Source of the DNA: Nanosynbacter sp.
GTDB lineage: Bacteria; Patescibacteriota; Saccharimonadia; Saccharimonadales; Saccharimonadaceae
Length of the DNA stretch: 64,000 nucleotides
Reading direction: 5' to 3'
Assembly (NCBI GenBank): GCA_015257455.1
Contig: JABZKD010000003.1
Span: 27,344 to 91,343, forward strand
Part shown: positions 42,341 to 51,725 of the stretch, piece after piece
Layout of the letters: each line of letters opens with the position of its first letter
Position numbering within the stretch: position 1 is the stretch's first letter
Program-made: the position numbers and the translations under genes
Notes under the pieces: model-generated
What the model was told of the DNA's origin: nothing
Databases searched by the model: none
The model's input: the letters and a program-made list of their open reading frames with translations, nothing else

Positions 42341-43756
42341 CTAGCGTTCCTTTGGGAAGAGTGGGGTAGCTGGTGGGGTGATTTCAGAAGCTGTAAAGAT
42401 TTCTTCAATTGTAGCGGTGATTGGCAAAAATGGTTTAAGCATGTGATTAACTAGGAGAAGTTCGATCACGAGATTAAGTAGAATTTGCTTAGCGGCTTCC
42501 GGGTCGGTCTTCGCCACAGTCCATGGCTTTTGATCTTCAATATGCTTATTGATTAATTGAACTTGACTCCAAGCATAGTCAATAGCACCAGAGAAATTAA
42601 AGTCATCCATTAATTCACGGTATTCTGGAGCGAACTCAAGAGATTCAACTTCAGTGAGGCTAACTTGATTCTTTTTACAGAGCGTAGCTAGGCGCTGCAC
42701 GAGATTACCATAATCATTCGCTAGTTCATTATTGTAGGCATTTTCAAATTTCTCCCAGGAAAAATCAGAATCGAGGAAGGTATCGATATGACGAGAGAAG
42801 AAATAGCGGAAAGCATCAACGCCATGTTTATCCAGTACCTCAATCGGATCCACGACGTTACCGATACTCTTACTCATTTTTTGACCATCAGCCAAGATAA
42901 AACCATGTGAAAGGAGAGTCTTCGGAAGAGGCAGGCCGAGGCCAAGTAAAATCGCTGACCATAAAATAGCATGAAAACGCAGAATATCTTTACCAACAAT
43001 ACTAACCGTAGCTGGCCAATACTGAGAAATATCCTGGTCTGGGTAACCGAGGACGGTAATGTAGTTCGTGAGTGCATCCATCCAAACATACATCACCTGT
43101 TCTTCATCCCCTGGTACCGGAATACCCCAAGAAAGGTGCGATTTCGGACGTGAAATTGAAACATCTGGCGCATCGGCTAGAAGTTTCAAAATTTCATTCT
43201 TACGAAATTCTGGTAAAATCTGCATCTCACCGCTTTCGATTTTGGCACGAATTTCATCTTTAAAATCACTGATGCGGAAATAATAATTTGATTCAGAAAG
43301 ACGAAGATATGGAGCTTGATGATCTGGACATACCCCTTGATTTTCAGTATATTCTTTTTCCGTGACAAAACTTTCACAGCCTTCGCAATACCAACCATCA
43401 TAACTCGCAGTATAAATATGGCCTTTGAGTTTTTGCCAAATCTCTTGCACGCGCTGCATGTGCTTCGGGTCAGAAGTACGGATATAATCTGTGTATTTTA
43501 CATCAAAACGGGCGATGAATTCTTGGAATTTTTTAGCATTATCGTCAACATATTTTTGCGTGTCGAGACCAAGGGATTTAGCTTTTTTCTCGATTTTATT
43601 ACCATGCTCATCGGTACCAGCCTGAAAACGCACAGAGTTACCTAAAAGCTCCTGATAACGTTTATAGATGTCAGCAAGCAAATAATCTTCGGCATGTCCG
43701 ATATGTGGGAGGCCGTTAACATAAGGTATAGCAGTGGTAATATAGATATTTTTCAT
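42341..43756 (-). CDS. metG: Methionyl-tRNA synthetase
   Basis: 471 aa. HIGH-like motif PHIGHAEDY, zinc knuckle CEGC...CPDH, and KMSKS in GQKMSKSIGN. It ends shortly after the anticodon-binding domain and lacks the C-terminal tRNA-binding/dimerisation domain. A TGC-TATAAT box lies 12 nt upstream of ATG, with only a weak AGGAAA site. Confidence 0.96.
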   Translation of the reverse strand: MKNIYITTAIPYVNGLPHIGHAEDYLLADIYKRYQELLGNSVRFQAGTDEHGNKIEKKAKSLGLDTQKYVDDNAKKFQEFIARFDVKYTDYIRTSDPKHMQRVQEIWQKLKGHIYTASYDGWYCEGCESFVTEKEYTENQGVCPDHQAPYLRLSESNYYFRISDFKDEIRAKIESGEMQILPEFRKNEILKLLADAPDVSISRPKSHLSWGIPVPGDEEQVMYVWMDALTNYITVLGYPDQDISQYWPATVSIVGKDILRFHAILWSAILLGLGLPLPKTLLSHGFILADGQKMSKSIGNVVDPIEVLDKHGVDAFRYFFSRHIDTFLDSDFSWEKFENAYNNELANDYGNLVQRLATLCKKNQVSLTEVESLEFAPEYRELMDDFNFSGAIDYAWSQVQLINKHIEDQKPWTVAKTDPEAAKQILLNLVIELLLVNHMLKPFLPITATIEEIFTASEITPPATPLFPKER

Positions 43757-43798
43757 AATTTCCTAATAATTATAGCAAAAATCAAGTATTTCCTCAAT

Positions 43799-43826
43799 TC
43801 AAAAAAGAGGCCAGGAAGCCTCTTTT
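43799..43826 (-). terminator. Terminator of the 43834 gene
   Basis: AAAAGAGGC/GCCTCTTTT stem with T6 on minus. Confidence 0.9.
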
Positions 43827-43833
43827 GAATCTT

Positions 43834-44988
43834 CTATTCGGTAATACTACAAGAGAAACCCTGGAGATTTTGAGTAGTGAGAACATTATTAATCGAAAGA
43901 TCGAGTTTACCATCAGCATCTGCGGTAGCAAAACTTTGATTCTTAAAGTCATCAGTCTTCTGATAGGCTTCGAGGTCTTCCGATTTCACAGCGACCGAGA
44001 GAGAGATGATTTTACCATCTAGGCCAGAGGTGATAGTCTTGTGATTTTCGATCTTTTCGGTACGACCATTATTTTCTGTGAGTTGATTTTCCGAATCAAT
44101 AGCTTGCTTGGCGGTTTTAGCAGCCTCGGTAGAACTAAATTCATAAACTGTACGGATTTCAATGCTAGATAAGGCATCGTGACTGTAAGTAAAAATCTTT
44201 GCGACTTCACCAGAAGCGGCATTATATTTAGTACGATTCTCTTCGGAAACTTTGGTAGCACATTCGAGAATTTGATTTTCATTAGCAACAACGGTATTTT
44301 GATTGTTGGCGCGAGAAGATTTTTTCGGCTGATTACTCAAGGCATTAACCAAGAAGATAGCACCAAAAATTACAAAAATACCGGCAATGGCAATAATAGC
44401 AATGATTTTTGGGTCGAGCTTAAGTGGCTTCTTCTCAGGATTTTGCGCCTTAGTAGCTTCTTCGTTTTTCTCTTTTTCGTAATCATGATAAGAAACTGCA
44501 CTACCGATAGAGCCTGGGACTGGTTCGGCAGCCTTCAAAGGATTTTTCTCTTGATCTTCAAGGAATTTTTCGTGTTCAGTTTTTTCGGCATCTTCCACTT
44601 GATCTTCTTTAGTAAAATCGACATCATCAGGAGTCGAGTCCTTAGCAGACTCAGCAGCTTTTACCGCCTCGGTATTTTCCGTACCGTCCAAATTCATCAG
44701 AGGTGAAAGTGGAGTATGACTTGGGGTAGTAAGACTATCAGAATCTTTTGCGGCAGCCGAAGCAGTGGCAGTTTGGTTTATAGAAGAAGCAAAATCAGCA
44801 GAGGGAGCAATAGTAACCGGTTGGTTAGAATCAGCAGGACTGGCATCTAAATTACTTAAATCAATTGCAGAGGAAGCCTCAGAAGCTTGATTCGAAGAAT
44901 TGGTATTTTCGGTATGATTTTCCGTAGTGTAATTATTCAATTCTTCCATTAGATTAGCAAAGTCTTCGGTGTTGTCCGCTTGATTCAT
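43834..44988 (-). CDS. Single-TM protein with long acidic N-terminus, 384 aa
   Basis: About 190 residues of Ser/Ala/Thr/Asp/Glu-rich disordered cytoplasmic sequence precede one membrane helix (IIAIIAIAGIFVIFGAIFLV) and an extracellular domain of about 165 residues with two cysteines (ILECATK and GFSCSITE). The plan is like the 14828 gene. Function unknown. A possible lipoprotein-like or DUF1307-like outer domain is only a guess. Confidence 0.75.
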   Translation of the reverse strand: MNQADNTEDFANLMEELNNYTTENHTENTNSSNQASEASSAIDLSNLDASPADSNQPVTIAPSADFASSINQTATASAAAKDSDSLTTPSHTPLSPLMNLDGTENTEAVKAAESAKDSTPDDVDFTKEDQVEDAEKTEHEKFLEDQEKNPLKAAEPVPGSIGSAVSYHDYEKEKNEEATKAQNPEKKPLKLDPKIIAIIAIAGIFVIFGAIFLVNALSNQPKKSSRANNQNTVVANENQILECATKVSEENRTKYNAASGEVAKIFTYSHDALSSIEIRTVYEFSSTEAAKTAKQAIDSENQLTENNGRTEKIENHKTITSGLDGKIISLSVAVKSEDLEAYQKTDDFKNQSFATADADGKLDLSINNVLTTQNLQGFSCSITE

Positions 44989-45066
44989 GAAACATCCTTT
45001 TTATGTGATAACTCTTAAGTTTATTTTATCATAAATTAGCGTAAACTTTATCGATAAATCACGATA

Positions 45067-45075
45067 TGCTATAAT
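45067..45075 (+). promoter_or_regulatory. Leaderless promoter of the Rpf-like gene
   Basis: TGC-TATAAT followed by 6 nt and a GTG start. Confidence 0.75.
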
Positions 45076-45081
45076 AATTAG

Positions 45082-46128
45082 GTGAGTAGTGCTTTCAAAA
45101 TAGCCAAGACTTATAAGACGCTATATATTTTTAGCGCTTTTTTGCTAGTTTTATCCGGTCTAATCTTCGGATTCTCGAGAGTCCGTTCGGTTTTTGCCGA
45201 GACTAAAGATCCAGATACTGAAGAAATTTCGGACATGCATTATGTGACGTTTTTTGCCGACAACAAAACTTTGACGATTAAAACCAATGCAAATACGGTC
45301 GAAGAGGCTTTGAAGCGCTCAAATATTGTTGTAGAAAATTATGATAAGGTGGAACCTGCCCGTACAGAACGGATTAATTCTGATAATTATCGCATCAATA
45401 TTTACCGTGCTAAACCTGTCACTCTAAGTGACGGACAGAAGACGGTATTTTTAATGACGGCGACTACGGATGAGAAAGCGCTATTTAAGGAAGCCGGTTT
45501 TAATGTTTATGACGGTGATGTGGTAACTAAGGTAGCGGGACATGATATTTTGGAAGCTGGACTATCGACGAAATACCGCCTAACCCATACAGGTGGCCAC
45601 GAAGTGACGGTGGAGGAAGAAATTCCATACGAAGAAAAAACTGAAAACGACGCAAGTATGGCGACGGGCCAAACTAAGCTCGAAGTGATGGGCGAAGTGG
45701 GACGTAAGCAATCAGTTTACAAGATTAATATGGTGAATAACGTAGAAGTTTCGCGTGAGCTAGTCTCGACTAATATTATTAAGCAACCAGTGGCTAGGGT
45801 GACCAAGGTTGGTAGCAAAAAATCCATTCCACCAGATTGGGAAACCTGCGCAAACTACGCCAGAAGTGCGGGCGTTTCAGAAAATGACCTTTACGTGGCT
45901 TTGACTTTAATTATGCGCGAATCAGGATGTCGTTACGATGCATCAAATGCCGGATCAGGCGCTTATGGTATTCCACAGGCACTTCCAGGCTCGAAGATGG
46001 CTTCAGCTGGTAGCGATTGGAAGACCAACCCAGTGACTCAAATTCGTTGGATGATTGGCTACGTGACCGGACGCTACGGTAGCTGGAGTCAGGCCTGGGC
46101 TTTCTGGAGTAGCCATCACTGGTACTAG
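45082..46128 (+). CDS. Rpf/YabE-like secreted wall lytic transglycosylase
   Basis: 348 aa. A membrane/signal segment (about residues 12-38) leads to DUF348 ubiquitin-like repeats (about 50-155), a G5 domain (EVTVEEEIPYEEKTE...GEVGRKQSVYKI), and an SLT-type catalytic domain from about residue 255 with LIMRESG holding the catalytic Glu. It likely cleaves peptidoglycan for growth or host interaction. GTG start from a leaderless promoter; rsmA follows, as yabE-like genes often precede rsmA. Confidence 0.9.
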   Translation: MSSAFKIAKTYKTLYIFSAFLLVLSGLIFGFSRVRSVFAETKDPDTEEISDMHYVTFFADNKTLTIKTNANTVEEALKRSNIVVENYDKVEPARTERINSDNYRINIYRAKPVTLSDGQKTVFLMTATTDEKALFKEAGFNVYDGDVVTKVAGHDILEAGLSTKYRLTHTGGHEVTVEEEIPYEEKTENDASMATGQTKLEVMGEVGRKQSVYKINMVNNVEVSRELVSTNIIKQPVARVTKVGSKKSIPPDWETCANYARSAGVSENDLYVALTLIMRESGCRYDASNAGSGAYGIPQALPGSKMASAGSDWKTNPVTQIRWMIGYVTGRYGSWSQAWAFWSSHHWY

Positions 46129-46137
46129 GAGAAAAAG

Positions 46138-46902
46138 ATGTTACAGAACAAAAAATCCCTGGGGCAGAACTGGCTAAAAGATCGTTTTACTTTGGAAGAA
46201 ATTGCCGAAAGCGCGAGAAGTGAGGTGGATTTTTGTGTAGAAATCGGACCAGGACTAGGGACGCTAACCAGTTCTTTACTGAAGCGATTCCCAAAAGTAG
46301 TAGCGATTGAGTTTGATGAAAAACTAGCACACAATCTACCGAATTCATTCCCTGGCAAAAATCTGGAAGTGATCAATACCGATGTTCTTGATTTTGATTT
46401 TAGTCAACTCGATGGTGATTTTTCGGTGGTAGGAAATATTCCTTACTACATCACTAGCCCAATTATTCGAAAATTATTACTCCTTAAAAAGAAGCCCGCG
46501 AAAATCGTGCTCTTAATGCAAAAAGAAGTGGCGGATCGGATTCTCGAAGAAAAAGGTCGTTTCTCATTCTTAACTTTATTCGTGCAGAATTATGCGGAAG
46601 TAGAAGGGGGTATTTTCGTCGAACGAAAACTTTTTACGCCACCACCAAAAGTCGACTCGGCCTCAGTAATCTTTTATCCACGCGAAAAAACCTTAGCGTC
46701 GGAAGAAGTTTTGAAGTTTGTGAAACAATGTTTTGCGAACCCACGCAAAAAACTGCAGGGGATGCTACCACATTTTACCGGACGTAGTCGTGAAGAAATT
46801 ATAAAGATCTTCGAAGAACTTGGGTTTGATTTAGATGCAAGGCCAGCTAATTTAGATTTATTAGAATACGAAAAGTTACTAAATAAGATTAAAGGAAAAT
46901 AA
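46138..46902 (+). CDS. rsmA: 16S rRNA dimethyladenosine transferase
   Basis: 254 aa. KSLGQNWL lead, SAM motif VEIGPGLGTLTS, catalytic GNIPYYITSPI, and PPPKVDSASV. It methylates A1518/A1519 of 16S rRNA. The ribosome binding site AGGAG overlaps the stop codon of the Rpf-like gene, giving coupling. Confidence 0.96.
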   Translation: MLQNKKSLGQNWLKDRFTLEEIAESARSEVDFCVEIGPGLGTLTSSLLKRFPKVVAIEFDEKLAHNLPNSFPGKNLEVINTDVLDFDFSQLDGDFSVVGNIPYYITSPIIRKLLLLKKKPAKIVLLMQKEVADRILEEKGRFSFLTLFVQNYAEVEGGIFVERKLFTPPPKVDSASVIFYPREKTLASEEVLKFVKQCFANPRKKLQGMLPHFTGRSREEIIKIFEELGFDLDARPANLDLLEYEKLLNKIKGK

Positions 46903-46915
46903 CCTCGGAAAGAAA

Positions 46916-46941
46916 AAATAACTCCTAGTAGGGTTATTTTT
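46916..46941. terminator. Bidirectional terminator, rsmA and uvrD-like
   Basis: AATAACTC/GGGTTATT stem with a 6-nt loop and T-runs on both strands. Confidence 0.75.
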
Positions 46942-49102
46942 AAAAATCGAATCCCTCATCTTCATAGAAAATATCATCGTAGAATGGGTCAAATTTTTTA
47001 CTGGACTTTGGTTTTGATTGATTGTAGCTGGAAGAACTACTAAACGTATCGGAAAAATCGTCAAAATCATTATTGAATTTACGACTGCGATTGTCACCAA
47101 AATTATTACTATAACCATTACCAAAACTATTATCAACTGATTCATTGAAAGGATCTGGCTGATAACCAAGCTCAGCTAGGAAGCGGGATGGCGTATTAAA
47201 ATTAGACTTACCATGTAGAAACCTCACAGCGGTAAAAGTAAGGAAGAGGCGCTTTTTGGCGCGAGTCACACCGACATAAGCTAGACGACGTTCTTCTTCA
47301 ATACTATCCTCATCGGAACTCATAGAGCTCGGGAAAAGGCCTTCCTCCATACCAACCATGAAAACGACCGGAAATTCAAGACCCTTGGCCGCGTGGAGTG
47401 TCATAAGAGTGACGGAATTATCACGAGTCGATTCGTCAGAAGAAGACATCAGAGCGGAGTCGGCCAAAAAATCCTCGAGCGTATCAAAATCTTTGGTGTT
47501 ACCGACGAGAGCGTCGAGGTTTTCTTGTCGCTCGGTAGTGGCCGGCGTGCCGTCATCGACGAGGTTAGCAAAATCAAAATAATTAATCACTTCGGTAATA
47601 ATTTCCGAAGGATTGGCAGTGCGGTCGATAGTCTTGAGGAAATTTTGCAGTCGCAAGAAACTATTTTTGGCCTTACCAGTGAGAACTTGATCAGCATTTA
47701 GGTCGGTTAATGCACCGTCTAGACCGAGCGCAAGATAGATTTTTTCTAGACTGGCTGGACCGATACCAGAAATGACATTCTTCGTCACCCGCTCGAAGGA
47801 AACACGGTCGCGTGGATTAAGCACGATCCTTAGAATAGCTAAAACGTCTTTAATTTCCTTACGATCATAAAAGCGAATGCCGCCGATAATCTTATAGGGA
47901 ATGTCGCGTGAAATCAGGGCTTTCTCCAGGGCAAAACTCTGGGCGTTGGTACGATAAAGCACGGCAAAATCGGAGAAATTACTCACCTCATTTTTAGCAT
48001 TAGCTAGGAGATTGATAATTTTCAGTGCCACAAAACTAGCCTCAGCCGATTCGTCATTGAGAGCCTGAATCTCTACCTTTTCCCCATCCCCAGATTCGGT
48101 AAATAACTCCTTGGAGCTTCTAGTTTTATTATGCTCAATAATTTGCTGGCCGGCCCTTAGAATATTACTGGTACTGCGATAATTTTGCTCGAGCTTGATA
48201 ACTTTGGCACCGGGAAAATCAGCCTCAAAGTGCAAGATATTACGAAAATCGGCGCCACGCCAAGAGTAAATTGATTGCCAGTCGTCGCCGACCACACAAA
48301 TATTTTGTTCAGGACTGGTGAGAAGTTTAATCAAACGATATTGGACATGGTTAGTATCCTGATACTCGTCAATCAAAATATGACGGAAGCGAGTCTGCCA
48401 TTTTTGATGCACGGCTGGATTGGTCTCAAAAAGTTCCACAGTCTTCAAAAGTAAATCGTCAAAGTCAAGGGCGGAAGCAGCAGCCTTCAATTTTTCGTAT
48501 TCAAAGAAAACTTTGGCAATATTCTTTTGCTGAGGGTAACTGGCGGAAGCCTCGTATTCTTCCGGCATAACACCAGCATTTTTCGAACTCGATATAGTAC
48601 TTTGAATAGTTTTCGGACGGAGATTTTTATCCTCAAAACGGAGATTTTTAATAGCACGTTTAATCAGAGCTTCTTGATCAGAAGTATCATAAATCAGGAA
48701 GTTACGGTCCAGGTGAAGGTTTTCGGCTTCCATGCGCAAAATTTTGACACAGATGCCATGAAAGGTTCCCATGAACGGCATAAAATTGCGTGGCACCTCG
48801 GTGGCAGCAAAAAGATCCGAGGTGAAGAAGGATTTTAGACTATCAGGATATTGATTGGTTTCTTTTGAGGCCTGTTTTAAGAGATAAAAAAGACGCTCAC
48901 GCATTTCCCTGGCAGCTTTGTTAGTAAAAGTCACCGCGAGAATCTGTGAGGGCAAAATCCCATGAGTGATTAGATTGGCGATACGATGCGTGAGGGTTTT
49001 AGTTTTACCAGAACCAGCACCGGCCAAAATCAAGAGCGGCCCAGAAAGAGTTTCGACGGCGTCAGCTTGGGCGGGATTTAATTCCGAGGTAAAAAGATTC
49101 AT
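46940..49102 (-). CDS. pcrA: UvrD/PcrA-type DNA helicase
   Basis: 720 aa. SF1A motifs: Q-motif LNPAQADAV, Walker A AGAGSGKT, motif II DEYQD, motif III GDDWQSIYSWRGA, motif IV/V VTLMTLHAAKGLEFPVV, motif VI YVGVTRAKKRL. The C-terminus is a Ser/Asn/Asp/Phe-rich disordered tail. It unwinds DNA in repair. Leaderless start, 6 nt after TATAAT. Confidence 0.95.
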   Translation of the reverse strand: MNLFTSELNPAQADAVETLSGPLLILAGAGSGKTKTLTHRIANLITHGILPSQILAVTFTNKAAREMRERLFYLLKQASKETNQYPDSLKSFFTSDLFAATEVPRNFMPFMGTFHGICVKILRMEAENLHLDRNFLIYDTSDQEALIKRAIKNLRFEDKNLRPKTIQSTISSSKNAGVMPEEYEASASYPQQKNIAKVFFEYEKLKAAASALDFDDLLLKTVELFETNPAVHQKWQTRFRHILIDEYQDTNHVQYRLIKLLTSPEQNICVVGDDWQSIYSWRGADFRNILHFEADFPGAKVIKLEQNYRSTSNILRAGQQIIEHNKTRSSKELFTESGDGEKVEIQALNDESAEASFVALKIINLLANAKNEVSNFSDFAVLYRTNAQSFALEKALISRDIPYKIIGGIRFYDRKEIKDVLAILRIVLNPRDRVSFERVTKNVISGIGPASLEKIYLALGLDGALTDLNADQVLTGKAKNSFLRLQNFLKTIDRTANPSEIITEVINYFDFANLVDDGTPATTERQENLDALVGNTKDFDTLEDFLADSALMSSSDESTRDNSVTLMTLHAAKGLEFPVVFMVGMEEGLFPSSMSSDEDSIEEERRLAYVGVTRAKKRLFLTFTAVRFLHGKSNFNTPSRFLAELGYQPDPFNESVDNSFGNGYSNNFGDNRSRKFNNDFDDFSDTFSSSSSYNQSKPKSSKKFDPFYDDIFYEDEGFDF

Positions 49103-49108
49103 AGATTA

Positions 49109-49114
49109 ATTATA
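49109..49114 (-). promoter_or_regulatory. Leaderless promoter of the pcrA-like gene
   Basis: TATAAT, 6-nt gap to ATG. Confidence 0.7.
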
Positions 49115-49116
49115 CG

Positions 49117-49938
49117 CTACTTAATGACAAATATCTGCTGAATCATTTGCTGACAGATAGGCATTGAAGCGAGATAGCCGGCAAGAAAAATTATTAACGT
49201 GGTGGTAAAAATAAAGATGCGCCACCCTATTAGGTCGTAGAGAAAATAATTTAGTACAATTAGGGCAAGGAGGCTAATCAAGATAATCAGAGTGAGAATA
49301 TCCATATATTTCTTGGTAATCGCAAAATTTTGTTTTATCTCATGGATGGTATCGTGCATGGTGAGTTGACCCAGGTAAACTTGCACAATATAATGCGTAG
49401 TGGCATTTAATACGGCAGGATTGATCGACTGACCGGATTCCGCGAGAAAGTGGTCAATCTTAGCAGAAAAATTATTCATCAGAGTTTGTTCGAGATTGAT
49501 ATTACTTGGAATTTGATAAATATTATCGATGATGAGATTCTGATATTTTTGATATTCCTCTGGCAGAATCAGCTGGCTGAGAATTTTCGGAAAATTATTC
49601 TGTAAAGTCTGAAGATTATACATAACCTCGCCCGGCATGATTTGATTATCCGGAAGATTTTGAGCAAAATTAACAATCTCCGAATTCATAGTGCTAGTAA
49701 ATTCCTGATTACCTGAGCCGTAAAAGCGATCGATGATGGCAGATTTAGCTTGAGAAACTTTGATCGCATAATAAGTGGGATTTTCACTAAAATATTTTTT
49801 CACAAAATTGGCATTCATGAAGGTTTGATTGGCTTGACTAATAAAACCAGCGAGCAGTGCCACGACGAATAGGAAAATCAGAGCCAAAAGATGACGAATT
49901 TTGAAACGCTTGAAATTTTGCTGAATATTATTAAGCAT
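49117..49938 (-). CDS. Hypothetical membrane protein, 273 aa
   Basis: One N-terminal membrane helix (about 17-37), an extracellular helical region of about 170 residues rich in Asn/Gln/Ile, and two C-terminal membrane helices. I do not recognise it. The topology recalls sensor or wall-associated proteins. A TGT-TATAAT box lies 7 nt before the start, leaderless; the promoter of pcrA overlaps its 3' end. Confidence 0.7.
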   Translation of the reverse strand: MLNNIQQNFKRFKIRHLLALIFLFVVALLAGFISQANQTFMNANFVKKYFSENPTYYAIKVSQAKSAIIDRFYGSGNQEFTSTMNSEIVNFAQNLPDNQIMPGEVMYNLQTLQNNFPKILSQLILPEEYQKYQNLIIDNIYQIPSNINLEQTLMNNFSAKIDHFLAESGQSINPAVLNATTHYIVQVYLGQLTMHDTIHEIKQNFAITKKYMDILTLIILISLLALIVLNYFLYDLIGWRIFIFTTTLIIFLAGYLASMPICQQMIQQIFVIK

Positions 49939-49945
49939 TACCTTT

Positions 49946-49954
49946 ATTATAACA
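49946..49954 (-). promoter_or_regulatory. Leaderless promoter of the 273-aa membrane protein
   Basis: TGT-TATAAT, 7-nt gap to ATG. Confidence 0.65.
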
Positions 49955-49957
49955 AAG

Positions 49958-49990
49958 AAATATCAGGCCACACGGAACCTGATATTTTTA
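49958..49990. terminator. Terminator downstream of murA
   Basis: ATATCAGG/CCTGATAT stem with a 10-nt loop; T-rich on both sides. Confidence 0.65.
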
Positions 49991-50038
49991 GGCTGCAATG
50001 AGCCGTGGTATTTTTTAACTAAGAAGCACCTGACTAGG

Positions 50039-50100
50039 GAGCCTAGTGACAACCAAAGACTGGACGTCAGAGTCTAGATGCCGACCAAAGGTTTGACATC
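50039..50100. repeat. Tandem duplication of the murA 3' end
   Basis: 50070-50100 (contains the murA stop codon) resembles 50039-50068, both keeping CTTTGGT and CTAG-CTC blocks. Confidence 0.65.
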
Positions 50101-51621
50101 GGCACCCAAATGATTAAGGCGACGGGCAAAATCTTGATAACCGCGATTAATCGAATAGACATTACGCAAGATAGAGACGCCAGGGGCAGCCAACATGCCG
50201 AGAAGTAGAACTACGGCCGGACGAAGAGCTGGAGGTGAAACTAATTCGGCAGCACGCCAATTGGTCGGACCAGAGACGTAATAACGATGGGCGTCGAGCA
50301 GTTCTACCTTGGCATTTAGGTTGGTGAGGTAAGTGGAATAGATCGCACGATTTTCAAAAACCCAGTCATGAATCAGAGTGCGGCCTTCGGCCATGGCGGC
50401 AATCACGGTAAAGAATGGCAAATTATCAATATTGAGACCTGGGAAAGGCATCGGGTGAATTTTATCAGCCGGAGCCACCAAATTAGATTTTAGAATATGC
50501 AAATCAACTAGGCGCGTGCGGCCATTATAAGAGAAGTATTCCTCAGAACGCTCGATTTTCGCGTGCATGGAACGCAAAACTTCGAGCTCAATTTCGAGGA
50601 ACTCAATCGGCGCGCGCGTAATGGTAATTTCGGATTTGGTGACTAGACCAGCTGCCAGAAAAGACATAGCTTCGATCGGGTCTTCACTCGGATAATATTC
50701 CACATCCTTATCAATGCACTTTTGGCCACGCACCACAAGCGTAGTGGTGCCGATTCCCTCAATTTTCACCCCGAGGTCTTGCAAGAAGAAACAAACATCC
50801 TGCACCATATAGTTCGGCGAAGCCCCCACGATAGTAGTTTGACCAGGATAAAGCGCCGCAGCCATAAGAATATTCTCTGTTACCGTGTCACCACGCTCAA
50901 TAAGGACGATACGTTTACCGGATTCATCGTGAAGCACTTTTTGATCAACCTTAGCCTCGTAAAAACCAGTGTGAGTAGTGGCATCGACATTGAGACCAAA
51001 GACCGAGAGGGCACGAAGGTGCGGTTCGACAGTGCGCGTACCAAGAGAGCAGCCACCAGCATAAGGCAGGGCAAATTCCTTATAAAAATGGAGGAGTGAC
51101 CCCATCAACATGAGGACCGAGCGAGTCTTACGGGCGGCAGCGAGATCCATTTCATCAAGCTTGAGCTCACGTGGAGGAGTGATTTCTAAATCTTTTTGGC
51201 GATTCACCCAGCGACACTTCACGCCGATAGACTCAAGTACTTCAATAATGCGAAACACTTCTTCGATGCGAGCAAGTTTCTTAAGTGTGGTGCGGCCACG
51301 GTTAAGAAGCGCAGCGCAAAGCAGGGCTACACCAGCATTCTTGGAAGAGTTAATCGTAATGGAGCCACTGAGCGTTTTACCACCATTGATACGATAAGAC
51401 TGAAAAGAGGAATCGCTGACGGCCAAAATCTGATGACCGAGCGCGGAGGAAATTTTCTTAATCATTTCGAGAGAAGTATTTTGATCACCTTTTTCGATGC
51501 GATGAACGGCGGACTGAGAAGTGCCAATCATCTTCGCGAGCTCACCCTGAGTGATACCCTTTTCACGGCGGAGATTAGTAATAATGGCGCCGATTTCTTC
51601 TTGGTAAGTTTTTTGTTTCAT
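50074..51621 (-). CDS. murA: MurA-type enolpyruvyl transferase fused to XRE HTH
   Basis: 515 aa. Residues 1-70 are an XRE/Cro-type helix-turn-helix (KGITQGELAKMIGTSQSAVHRIEKG). Residues 80-515 are an EPT-fold UDP-GlcNAc enolpyruvyl transferase with SSKNAG (catalytic Lys) and PYAGGCSLGTRTVE (catalytic Cys loop). Standard MurA is about 420 aa without a DNA-binding part. It may be a bifunctional enzyme and repressor of its own promoter, where an inverted repeat flanks the -10 box (inference). The start has AGGAAAGG upstream. Confidence 0.92.
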   Translation of the reverse strand: MKQKTYQEEIGAIITNLRREKGITQGELAKMIGTSQSAVHRIEKGDQNTSLEMIKKISSALGHQILAVSDSSFQSYRINGGKTLSGSITINSSKNAGVALLCAALLNRGRTTLKKLARIEEVFRIIEVLESIGVKCRWVNRQKDLEITPPRELKLDEMDLAAARKTRSVLMLMGSLLHFYKEFALPYAGGCSLGTRTVEPHLRALSVFGLNVDATTHTGFYEAKVDQKVLHDESGKRIVLIERGDTVTENILMAAALYPGQTTIVGASPNYMVQDVCFFLQDLGVKIEGIGTTTLVVRGQKCIDKDVEYYPSEDPIEAMSFLAAGLVTKSEITITRAPIEFLEIELEVLRSMHAKIERSEEYFSYNGRTRLVDLHILKSNLVAPADKIHPMPFPGLNIDNLPFFTVIAAMAEGRTLIHDWVFENRAIYSTYLTNLNAKVELLDAHRYYVSGPTNWRAAELVSPPALRPAVVLLLGMLAAPGVSILRNVYSINRGYQDFARRLNHLGADVKPLVGI

Positions 51622-51639
51622 AAGAACCTTTCCTAATAA

Positions 51640-51665
51640 ACCATAAATATTATATCATGGATGGT
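51640..51665 (-). promoter_or_regulatory. Promoter and candidate operator of the HTH-murA gene
   Basis: The -10 TGA-TATAAT lies between ACCAT (51640-51644) and ATGGT (51661-51665), an inverted repeat suited to XRE binding. Confidence 0.45.
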
Positions 51666-51674
51666 ATATTTTGA

Positions 51675-51707
51675 AAATAAAATAAGACCCCTGGACGAGG
51701 TCTTATT
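51675..51707 (-). terminator. Terminator of galU
   Basis: AATAAGACC/GGTCTTATT stem, 9-nt loop, T-rich tail on minus. Confidence 0.85.
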
Positions 51708-51725
51708 CGGAGAATTTTTCAGATT

